DNA of 64,000 bases from Trichostrongylus colubriformis (lineage: Eukaryota > Nematoda > Chromadorea > Rhabditida > Trichostrongylidae): positions 25,569,426 to 25,633,425 of the forward strand of contig OZ022256.1 in NCBI GenBank assembly GCA_963978905.1, given 5' to 3'. The notes beneath the pieces are model-generated. The model saw nothing but the letters and a program-made list of their open reading frames with translations, was not told the DNA's origin and did no database searches. The position numbers and the translations under genes were made by a program. Below are positions 13,401-25,400 of this stretch, piece by piece. The stretch's first letter is position 1, and each line of letters starts with the position of its first letter.

Positions 13401-16400
13401 GCGCGATTCATGGCCATGTTTTGCAAAATGGATTTGATCGGCCCGACCACAGTTGTGTATGAAATTGAGCGGGAATTTCCTTTCCATTGCTTTCAGCTGA
13501 GCTATTTATTCAGACAAAAGTAGAGAAGACGGCGTTATTAAAAGCATTTCGGTGTTACTATACTTGAGTCTTTGCATCGAATCCCTTTTGCACGTCATCG
13601 AAACGAATCGCGCGCAGTAGTGTGCGCGAGCCAACTGGTTTAGGTCATCATTTGGAGTTTGGATAGTTCGGACATCGATAGTTTTGTATTCAATTGCATC
13701 CATCGGTAACAAATTGTTCACTTGCTGAGCATCCAATTCCTACACATGAATGGTAGATCCATATCCCGATTGTCGATGTTTATCGTTTTCGTAAACCTGC
13801 TTCACTATTTGCAATTTTGCATAGTTTAGCGGTCGATACCCAGTGTTGCTGCCAGTACCGCATTAGAAAATGATTCCGAGTGAATCGTTCGCTTTGCTAT
13901 CACAAATATAAGTTGCATCATGGTTGTCAATGTAGATCGCAGTATCAAAAGAAATGCATCATTTTTTCGAATGCAAGGCAATTCAGCTGTCGATACATCT
14001 GCCAGTGATATCAGAACATAAACAAAATATGTTCACCTATTGACACTGAGCATCAGACGCTTTTGCTAAAGCGGTCGTATAGTAGTATCAAGCGATGTAA
14101 AGTATTTCATCCCATCCGATTCCTAACGGTTCTTATCAGCCACCGTAAGCTGTTATCACTGGGACCCCATACCCAACAGTACCATTGGGGTCCCTGCACT
14201 TTACAATACCTGCGAATGTGAACATTCGAGTGCTGGCCGCAAAAGCGTACCGGCCTTGGTGACATTTTCCTTCTCACGTTCCTAATTAAATCTCATGAAT
14301 CTTATCGGTTTGGATCACCCACTATCGATGTCCCCATCCCACTCTGCTAAACACCCATGAGTGTCAGCACCCTTAGATCAACGCGAAAGGCGAAACGAAT
14401 CCGACGACATTCGCCTTCTCATGCTCTTTATCAAATCTTAGCAGCCATTCTTAGTTTGGATCAGCCGCCAACAATGTCCCCGTCCTACCCCGCAAAACAC
14501 CTGTAAGTATGAACGCTCCGGGACCAATGCGAAAAGGGAAACGGATTCGACGAATCTAGCCTTTTGCGCTCCTCATCAAATCTTATCAACCGTTATCAAG
14601 CTGGATCACCCATCATTAATGTCCCCGTCCTCCCCGCAAAACACCTGTAAGTATGAACGCTCCGGGACCAATGCAAAAGGGGAAACGGATTCGACGACTT
14701 TAGCATTTTTTCGCTCCTTATCGAATCATATCAACCATTACCAATTTGTACCACCCACCATTAATGTCTCTGACCCATCCTGCTAAACACCTATAAGTGT
14801 CAGCGCTCTTAGATCAACGTGAGAGGCGAAACGGATTCAACAACTCTAGCCATTTCACGTTCCTTATCATATCTTATCGACCGTTATCAATGCGAGCTAC
14901 CCACGATTAATGTTCCCGCCCCATTCTACAGAGCATCCAAGAGTGTCAGCGCTCTAGGATCAACCCGAAGGTCGAAACGACTCTGGTGACTTTTGCCTTT
15001 TGAGGCTCCTTATCAAATCTTATCAAGCATTATTAATTTGTATCACCCACCATTAATGTCCCTGGCCCACCCTTCTAGAAACCTATGAGTGTAAGCGCTC
15101 CAGGATCAATGCGAAGAGCGAAACGGATTCGATGGCTCTAGCCTTTTTGCGCTTCTTATCGAATCTTATCAACCCTTATCAATTTGGATCACCCACCATT
15201 AATGTCCCTGTCTCAAGCCTTAGAACACCTATGAATATCGGCGCTCTGGGATCAACCCGAAAAGCGAAACTGATTCGACGATTCTAGCCTTTTTATGCAC
15301 CTTATCAAATCTTATCAACCGTTATCAATGCGCGTCACCCACCATTAATGTTCCCGCCCCACGCCGCAGAACACCCAAGAATATCAGTGCTCTAGGTTCA
15401 ACCCGGAAGCCGAAACGACGTTGGTGACTTTCGCCTTTTAAGGCTCCTTATCAGCGTGTATCAGCTGCTATCACTTTCGGTCCACCACCGCCTAGGTCCC
15501 CTTACCACCCCCTATATCATTTGTAAAATTCAGCTTCCCAGCTTTGCTGCGACGCGAGATATGAATTTCGTGACAGACAGACGGACACACACAGATATAC
15601 TTAGCGAATTATATATAGTAGGATATTAGCATTGTTCGCTTTGCTTAGTACAGATCCAACTCCCAAATAACCAACAAGGAAGGGAAGCGGCTGCGAGAAT
15701 CGTACCTACCGTCCTCATCAGTTCCATGACCCTCATTGTCAGTGACAAACACCCATGTGTTCTCATAGTCGAAGTTCTCGTTTCCTTCAACAGTTTTCAT
15801 TCATGGAAGAGTGTGATGCAAAGCGTGCCACTGACGTACGACCGCAGCAACGAACTTGATGTGTCTTTTATATGAGATTCGTGCAGCCATATCGTATGTT
15901 TATGGATGCATATTGGATTTACCTATAGTAAAAACCAAAACAAGCAATTTGCCAGAAGCCTTTCTTTTTGAACTGCGGTTTTTTTGCCACCCAGCTCTGC
16001 TAATACCGTATTAACGGCGCACTCAATAGAAGCGAAGTGTGAGGCTCCATACAATAATGGACTCGAGCACACAATAAAGTGAAAAGTAAGAAACAGTAGC
16101 CATAAGTTGAGAAAGCGATAAAGGGTAAAGCATCGATCCACTTGTTTTTTGTAACGCACCACGCCCGATTCCATTCGGAATCGTAGTAGAATTCAAATGC
16201 GATTTTGTCTGTACAAGGTTTATGTGGGCCAGTCGTTAAAATCCCTTCAGACGAGTCTGTTACCGGTTTCCCAACTACCGAAGAGATAGGAAATTTGCCA
16301 GTGGATGGGCATGGACGCGAAATTTGATCTTTAGACTGTGCAACTGCTAGTGGCGCCACTCTTTACTATACCATTTACGCCGTGAGGGCTAGATAATATG

Positions 16401-19400
16401 CTACACCGGATATCACCAAGATGTTCTCAACTATGCTCTTCCCCCATCTTTCCCCGCATAAAGCTTTTGTGAGTTCTCATGTACGCAGCAGTGGGTACGA
16501 TTAATGATGAAAAATGACTGAGCTAAGAAAGTACCTTGGAGGATTGGAGTCGGGAGTAGGTTAACGGCTCTGTCGAAGCTTGGTGAGCTAAAGAACGCTC
16601 CAGAAAGAAAGATGTCGAACGATTCTTGTTTCGAACTGTCCATCAAATTGTTTTGGATTGTACGAGCTATAGAGCGAGACGCGTCTTTCAACTGGAAAAA
16701 ATCATTTATAGCGTCCTGTTAGCACGAACCGCCTAGCCAAAATTCAGTAGGGGATCGAATGTCCTACATAAATGTAAAAGTTGCGATAAACACCTTGCTC
16801 TTCCCATCGAGTGCTCCAGTTCCTGCATAAATATTGCTGCACAGATCGCCATTCTTTTGCCACAAATCACGTAGTATCTCTTCGATACGCTGGCTTATGT
16901 TCAACTTTCCTTTTTCCAGTTCCAAGGCAGCCACTTGATCTCGCACTGCCTGAGATGTCGAGACAGCAATTAAAGGAATCAAAGGGGTCATTATGGTCGA
17001 ATGGTGAAATGAAAGCATGATGCTAACGACGGGTAGTGTTAAAGCAAAGAAGTGAATGGAACGCTCAAAAACCCAGGAAAAGGACCACATTTCCTATCAC
17101 TAGCCCTCGTCGCTAGGCTTCTTGCGCCCCATGCATCATTGAATAAGGTGGGCCAACATCCAACGTAAGTTATGAACGTTGTTCCCCACACCACAGCTAC
17201 CTGCACTGCATAATAGCGCACCACGGTGCAACACAGCAGAGCCATGACACGGAGCGCTAACGCGCCTTTTCGTACGAGTTGCGCTGCTCCGTGGAACTCG
17301 CGCGAACGTTTAGTGAGAACACATTCACTCACATCTGATTTCCCTACCTATCCCTATTGGTGCCTTTAAAAGATAAGTTTCGAAAATGGTGTGTGAACAA
17401 CTACAAAACGGTAACCAATCAGAATTGATTTTGGCGAATAGGTTCAATCAAGTGGGGTCGATTAGTAATCCATGCAAGTGTTAGGCAGCATTATCAGCAG
17501 CTGCACCACTTCAAGACTTCGCCAACATTCTGGTAGACCGCAAAAAGGAAGCAATGTACCAGAATTTGTGAGCGAATGAGCAAAAGCAGAAAGTTTGGAA
17601 CCAGGGTCTCGCATAATGTCAGCGGCATTGGTGCGACATCGTCTTTGCTGAACTTTCAAAGCGATACCCTCCAGAAGAGTTGCTGTGCAATCCCTTCATT
17701 ATAGGATCAAGCGAGGGCTGAGCAACTCTCAAGGGGGATTGTACTTGAGAGAAACTTTCTAGAGGAATGCTCAACTTACATCGGTTTTTGGTGATATTCC
17801 TTTTCAGAGCGATTAAATGTTCTACAGTCGATATTCAATTATCGATTCGCACCTTTTTCTTTTCTACCGATTGAAAAAGATACTCAACAACGCACTTTTC
17901 CTTTGCGGCTTCCCTTCATCTGTTCTATCACGATCGGTCTAACAATAAGACGCGCATGACGATCAGTTTTTCCCTTCTTTCCCTATTCCTCTACGATGGT
18001 TAGGAGAGGTAAGGGTGTGGAACGCTTCCTCGAAACCTTATCAGCATCGACGAGTGTACCGTGAACACCACCCATGTTCTAAGATCTAATGAAGTACTTC
18101 CAACTCGGAAAATGATCAAAAAGCCTTTACGGGGAGCTCCCGGAAAAATTATGCAAAAGTGTTAAGACAAATTTGCATCAAAATAGCTGATCGCTAAAAA
18201 TCCTGCATATCTCACAACTAGGCACTCAGACACAGAGACTAATAAAACTTGATGATAAAACTCAACAAACCAAGAGTCCGACAGCTGTTTGAACGGAATT
18301 AGTTCGATCTAGGCAGTCCAAGCAGTTTACTCGTAATACTCCCGTTTGCTGACTAAAACACAGAGGTTAAGATTTGGTGGTTGGACTTTAGTTCATAAGA
18401 ACGGGACACGGTGGTACAATAGAACTACTACTCGTACCGGGTGTATGTCGTTGGGCGCGGCCCTTTGTAGCTAATTTGCCAATGGGCGCAGGGGCCGTAG
18501 CTGCCGCCCTAGCGCCGACCATCCGACGCATCTTCTGCGTCGGACAACAAGTCCACATCACCGAGCCCCACTGTTTTCATAATTGATAATTATTGCATGA
18601 AAACTTTGTTATAAGAATTTTTACTGCAATTTACTGAGAATTAGCTTGTATCAAAACTGCGAAATGATTGTAACACAACTACTCCGGAGAAAACAAGTAG
18701 TGTTTTCTCTTGTTGAAGATGTATATCAGACGAATGAAGCCGAACAAGAGGAAAAATCGATTCACAAAAGTCAGTAATCTGCAGTGTTTGATTAATTCGG
18801 TCCTATATATGGTAATTGTCACTTACGAAATTTTGAGGATTTGGTTATGTGGACGAGTGATCCGATGCAGATGCCGGATGGTCGGCGTTAAGATGGCAGC
18901 TACGGCCCGTGCGCATCATCGGCAAATAGCTGCAAGCGACCGCGCCTAAAGCCGCGGTCATACTCACCGCCGGCAAGGCATGGCTAAGTTCCAAAGCAGC
19001 GAGCGAGAGTGGCACGGGGGAGGTGCGCAGAGTCGCATAGGCGGAGACGCAGGGAAAGGCAGCCACGCCCTGCTGCCATCACCGCAAAGTATGACCGCGG
19101 CCTAACAACCATTTCCCCTCGTACCTTCTCACGACTCCATCAGATGCCAAATGCATTGAGTCATTCTTGACTATTGGAGCAAGCTTTCTGGTAAAATGAT
19201 GGAGAGATTCCTTGGAGATCTTCATGTGATAATGATAGTCAAAATCAATGAATTCGATTGAATCCGCTAACTTGGAACTTTTATGCTGCGTCTGAAAAGT
19301 TTCATGAAATCCGAGGTATTCAAAATAATGCACGCATGAGAAAGCTCGTAGCCAAATCACCTACCCGGAACGCATCAGCAAGAACTCGTTCTCCCTCTTT

Positions 19401-22400
19401 TCTACCTAGGAGGTTCACCACCGTGACCTTTCCGTATATCGACTTCAATCGTGACATATGTCTGGAAACATCGAAGAGAACTAGTAATCCTTCCATAAGC
19501 GACTATTACTATTGCATTAAAAGTAGTTATTGCTATTACTGAAAATAGTGATAGGAGCAATGTGGGTGATGAGAACTTTCAAAATGAGTTACATAAATGA
19601 AAGCCAAGTCTCCGAGAAAATCAAATGGGGAGAGATTTCCGATGAGAAAGAGTGCCCCCGGCCTGATAGTGGCCGCCTTCCTCAACACCTGCCACTTGTT
19701 TCATCCAAGCACGCCCCCTCTTTCGGCCCGACCTGCCCCTTTCGAAAATGGAAGGTGGGAAGGGGGTCTTATTTCCCGGGTCTTTGACCCTTCATTTTTT
19801 TTTTCTTCTTCTTTTCGCACCATTGAGCACGTCGACCATTATATTTGGTGAGCTTATATCTGGTTTCCATATTCGGTCCGAATTACCCCTATCACTGTTT
19901 TTATGAAATTTAGCTTTGCTATATGAGACAGAGCCACAAAATGTATGAAAAAAGTAATCAAATAACCTATGATAGGCAGAACCGCTTGCTTCGAACGCTC
20001 TCAATTTCACTTTATGAGAGCCGACTTGAAGGCCAGGCTGTTCCCAAAACAGTGGCACCGACCCACGAATCTGCACTAATGAACACTCACCCTCGTCGAA
20101 CACAAGAACCTGAAGCGTGATATAAGTGAGACAACATGAATCTCACAAAGTGCCGTACCTGTTCAGTTTCCACGAAATTCGCAACGAATCCGAGTGAGTT
20201 TGCGCCACGCACATTAAACCGTGTACCAACTCGCTCGCAGCTGAGTCGAGAAAGTAGCGCCACACGACCAGTCCGATGGCCCACGTAAACTGTACGTACC
20301 AAAACAGAACTGAAATTCTAATGAGCAAAAAGAATAGCAATGGTGATAATGTTTGGGTTTCAATTGTCTGGAGAGAATTATCCTCGGTAGTCTAAATAAG
20401 ACTACCCCGAAAAATATGAACTGATCCCTCAAAGCTTCCTAATGATAACATTTCTCCACAGATCACCGTCAACAGATTAAAAAGGATCATTAATCCAATG
20501 CTTCAACATTTTCTCTTCTGGAAAGATCACATTACAGAATTGTTTCCTGACAATGAGCCGTGCTTTGGTAGCAGTGGTGCCGTGAGCACGTTAGCATATT
20601 CGCATAAAGAATCACTAGAGCAGTGCTTTAAGGAATCGTCCACGAAGGAGTGAGTTTTTTTGCTACCCATATAGTTATGTTGCATTTGCCCAATAAGAGC
20701 TGCATGCATTTGCCCAATAAGAGCTGTCCATACTAAAAAGTGAGAATTCGGCTAAGATACAATAGCTTACCCAATTCCCGGCCAGGTGGGCGTGGCCTCC
20801 GAGTAAAGACTCCGTCCTGTCGTCCGCGGCGGCTGGGAACGAAGAGTGGGAATGTTTACGTATTTTTCTGTTCCTACAATCCGTCTCCGACCGCGGCGGA
20901 CGACAAGGGTGGACACTTGCTCTGAGCCCCCCCCCCCAGCCAGGGCCAGGCTCCGCCCACCCAGCCAAGATTTAGTGGTGCTGTATAAGAGCCGGATTCA
21001 CAATTATTCGCGCGAAACTTTGCATACGGTCCACATTAGGCAAATACAACATAAATATATGGGTAGCAGAAATGCTCATTTTTCCGTGGACGACTCCGTT
21101 GAGAACGGAGAAGCTATACCGATGATTATTGTAAGAACATCTTAAACTCTGCCACGCAACTCTACCCAGCCATCCTAGAGTGCAAGCACATGAAGCATAG
21201 CAACTGATTCCTCTGATCTGAAGGTGATGACCATCCAATATCATACCCGAGGGGGGGAGGGGGGAGGGGGGCTGTGCTTGTGCCACTTGAAAGGAGTACA
21301 GATGAGTTCAAAAGAAGGAACGCTGCTCTGGAGAATTTTGATTGTACAGCACCATGAGGGGCTAACAATCCTGTATGCACAACGGTTGGAACGAATGTGT
21401 CCACTGTTTCCTTTAATACATATATGGAAACTCACCCTACTATGCATTTGAGGAGCCACTGACAGCTGTCTATGCCGAACCTTTCGAAAGGAAAATGCAG
21501 TGTTCGGTTCCTGTAAAAAAGCAGAGCCTCAGTGGTCGGCACAAAAAGATAGGTGGGCAGCTAATGCAGAAAAAATCAAGAAGGCTTATTGAAATGCTTA
21601 CCAGAAGAACCGTGAATCGCTTTCTTTAGTGGCACAGCGCCGCTGAGCACACGATGTTATGTCGTACCGAGGATTTGCCGAATAATAAAATATACCCGAA
21701 GATAGTAAGCGTTGTAACTGAAAGATGGTAGAATAAAAATGGAAATTAGAACAGCTGAATCCGAGATGAGGAAAGCACCACGGAAAATAAACAAGTATAA
21801 TCCATTTAGGAGCGCCCGATAGGGCGTGGCCTACGGACGTGGGAAAGACGGGCGAGAGTGAGAGTGCGTAAGCGTGAGTGTGTGGCGGAGTGAGAGTTTG
21901 ATACACTCTCATCCAAGTCCGTGGGCCACGCCCTACCAAGCGCTCCGAAATGGAGTATAATTAGGGGATTTTAGCGGTCACGGCACGTCGTACTGCCACA
22001 TAACGCTAAACTGGAACTGAATGTGCTTTATTATGATCGAATTATCCCTTCGCATTTTTGAAGATGAAAAAACCGCTTTCATTCGCAGCTACCAACGCGG
22101 GGAAGACCAGAGAAAGTTCGCTGGACCAGATTTCCAGTGATGCCACAGTGCAGCTACGGCTATGTTTCCAACTCAAACGGTAAAAATGAACTTTTTGATC
22201 GTAATCGTCGATGACCCTTCAAAGCCGGAGTATTGCGATATGTATCTATATCCTCTCTCTCTTTTTTTCGGATGCCTTATCAACTCTTTTCAAATATACA
22301 AATGCTCTAGAAATTAGCGAAAAACCAGACTTCTCGAAGTCCACCCGCCACACTACCACAGGATTCCTCGGGATGATGAGATTGGACAGAAAAGCTTGGT

Positions 22401-25400
22401 CGAAGAAGCATCGCATCTCAATTGATCGGAGGGATGACTTACATCAACTATACGGGGATCCAGAAACTCAACGGATCCGACAGCTCGAAGGGAAATTAAT
22501 TCACAGGAGATGATCTTGACAATATCTGCCCCGTAGAGTTGACCAACGGACAGCACTCCAGTCACGACAACCAGAACGTGCTCACCTAAATGGTTAGAGG
22601 TTTAAAAAGACACGACAACCAGAACGTGCTCATCTAAATTGTTAAAGTTCAAAAAATTGGTAGCAATTCATATACTCAGAAACCTCTTGTAATTCGCAAC
22701 ACTCCCATAAGGCCGTACGAGTCCATAACCTTCGTGTACCCTCGCTTCTCCACCTCAGCCGCAGCAGAATCTGAAAAAAATAAAAAAAAAATCAAGGAGA
22801 CAAATACCATATCAGATCAAGGAATTTGTGAGAAAGACAGCATTTTCTTCGACGCGGACAAACTTGGTCCAATTAGCTAAGTGGAAGCTACGGAGGACTC
22901 CTTGACGTGGGCAAAAAGTTCCCCCAGAATTTTATGCCCAAACCATGGTTGCTGTATCGGCGTTACTTTTAGTGATTCAGTTTTGCTCAGGAGATTGTGA
23001 AATTCAGGGGACGGACAGGTCGCAGGCAACAGTTAATAACTTTGGTCCTCATTGTCAGTAATCAAATTTCTGGTGCTAATCAGGGAATTCAAATAGTGAG
23101 CGATCTGAAAGGAGTCGGCTCCACATACGGCAATCATATGAGAATGGATTCTACTTTTTTCCCGGATCCCGAGAAGTCATCGCGCGCACTATCCCTGAAA
23201 CAGCTTTTCCTTATCACCACGGCTATTCAATAATAAATGTCACCATCTGTCTACTTACGAATGATGGATTTCAATCTTACTTAACTCTCCTAGCGATTCG
23301 ATTTTTCGCCTTCATTTATCAGATTCAGGTCACGTTGAAGTGGTTCTTGCGCACAATGCGAGAAAATTGTGCATTTTCCATGCGTTAATTCATGAAAAAG
23401 GTGCTAAACAACTTCCATCGATAGACTGAAACGACCTTTCCACTCGAGAGCTTTTGAAGTAATGCTACTTCATATTGAATGCAAGAGTGGATTTTCCGCT
23501 CTCTGCTTACTGAGTGAATCACTGATGAGTGACGATTCTCCGCAATTTCTTACAATTATGAAAAAATTAGAAGCGGCCGTTCAATATCGGACATTATGAA
23601 TACCACAAAAATATCGGAATCAAACGCCTTTGAATGGATGAATAGAAGCTCTAAACCTTTTTCTAGACGATCTCCATCGAAAGCATCAATGAGACTTTGA
23701 ATAATACGTCCTTTCCGAAATGAAGCTCATAATCCGTACTTTTCGATATACAGAGTGTTATCATGGACTTAAGGAAAGTGCTCGTTGAAGTGGAGATGGC
23801 ACTATAGCAAAAGATAACCGGCATGGCTTAAAAGAATCGTCCACGGAGAAATGAGTTTTTGTGTTACCCATATATTCATGTTGTATTTGCCTGATGTGGA
23901 TCGCATGCAAAGTTTCACGCGAAAATGGGCGGGGCCTCAACGCAAGTGTCCACCCTGTCGTCCGCCGCGGTCGGATACGCATTTTAGAAACAGAAAGTTA
24001 CGTAAACAGTCCCTATCTCCGTTCTCAACAGCGGCGGACGACGGAACGGAGCTTTCACTAGGAGGCCCCGCCCACCCGATCGGGAGTTCGTGGAGCTATA
24101 TCTTAGCCGAATTCAAACTTTTTCGCGTGAAACTTTGCATGCGACCCTCATTAGGCAAATACAACATAAATATATGGTTAAAAAGTAACTCATTTTTCGT
24201 GGACGATTGTTTAAGGACGATCAAGGAGCTTATTATGGAAAGTACTCCGAAGCGCGGCCATGCTGTTCAAGGAATTGGGTATTTAAAGAAAACTGGAGAG
24301 ATGTCGCAAATATGGACAAGCTAAAAAAGGAAACAAGTGAGAGTCTTATGGTAAAGATGACATTCTTAAAAATAAAAGCCTTGTCACTTCAGCACAGAGT
24401 CTCTTGGATATAAGTGGAGCTTTCTCAACAGCCAGCTTCCCTTTACGCCTCTACTACCACATGTCATGCAAAGCCAACAAGGCTCTTTGGATCTACGCAG
24501 TGGATCCATTAAGTTCTTGAGACTTCTATTGATTCCTGTTTACATCTTCACACAGTGTATATGCATATAAATGGCGAAGAGTAGAGAAAGTAAAGAACGA
24601 TGGTGAAGAGACCCTAATTTCGTTTATCTCTTTGAAAGTGAATGCGAAACAGCGTCAATGGTGCTGAAATAGTCTTGTACAAATGCTCGCTCGATCTTCT
24701 CCTCCACAGGGGATGCCAACTGGTTCTGAACTGGCCAAAACGAGAACACTGTCTTGCTTATCGGGTGATCATACAATTCATCATGTAGGTCAGCTTGGGT
24801 TCATACATTGGGTTGGGGAATAAGTCCCCGCCGTTTTTTTTTATTTCGGTTTTTCACATTGTTCCCTTCATCTTTCGACAGAGCTTATATACGTCTTCGA
24901 TAGAACTTTTCTTGCTCTATAAAATGCTATTATTTTTATCGTTTCCTTCGACTACCTAATATTTATGAGGTTTGTAAATGAAGTAAGCTGAAGGCGAAAA
25001 ATTGCCACTTGCGCACCTCATCTTTCTTGTCTGCCGTCGAAATCGAAAAATGTATGTGTACATGTTTTCGATAGAGCCTTTTCAGCTCTACAGAATGGTA
25101 CTACTTTTTATTCAAATCGCTCAACTTTTTGCTGTTTTCAAGACTCACAAATGCAGTACACGCAAAAGTGTGCATTTTCGTTATCTCCTCTTCCTCGCCT
25201 ACCATCGAGATTGGAGAGGATGTGCATATATGCATCCGATAGAGCTTTTTTGCTCTACAAGAAGATACCACTCTTCTTTTGTATCCTCTCATATTTTAGC
25301 GTGTAGGAATAAGCTTTCACCTGTTTTTCAACTCAAAACTGCGCGATGAAAAATTTTTGGCAGAGAGCCCCTATCATTCGATAGATCTCTTTTCGCTCTA

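Noticed and set aside
14100..15490. Possible CRISPR-like or centromeric satellite array
   Set aside because: Units are long, diverged and contiguous without spacers, and lie inside a Helitron; neither interpretation fits.
17462..17680. Minus-strand open frame reading [15 protein letters not shown], which first looked like a SAC domain with a destroyed catalytic motif
   Set aside because: The true motif [10 protein letters not shown] is encoded by 18271-18352 with perfect phases to both neighbouring exons, so the 17.5-kb frame is a chance match in an intron.
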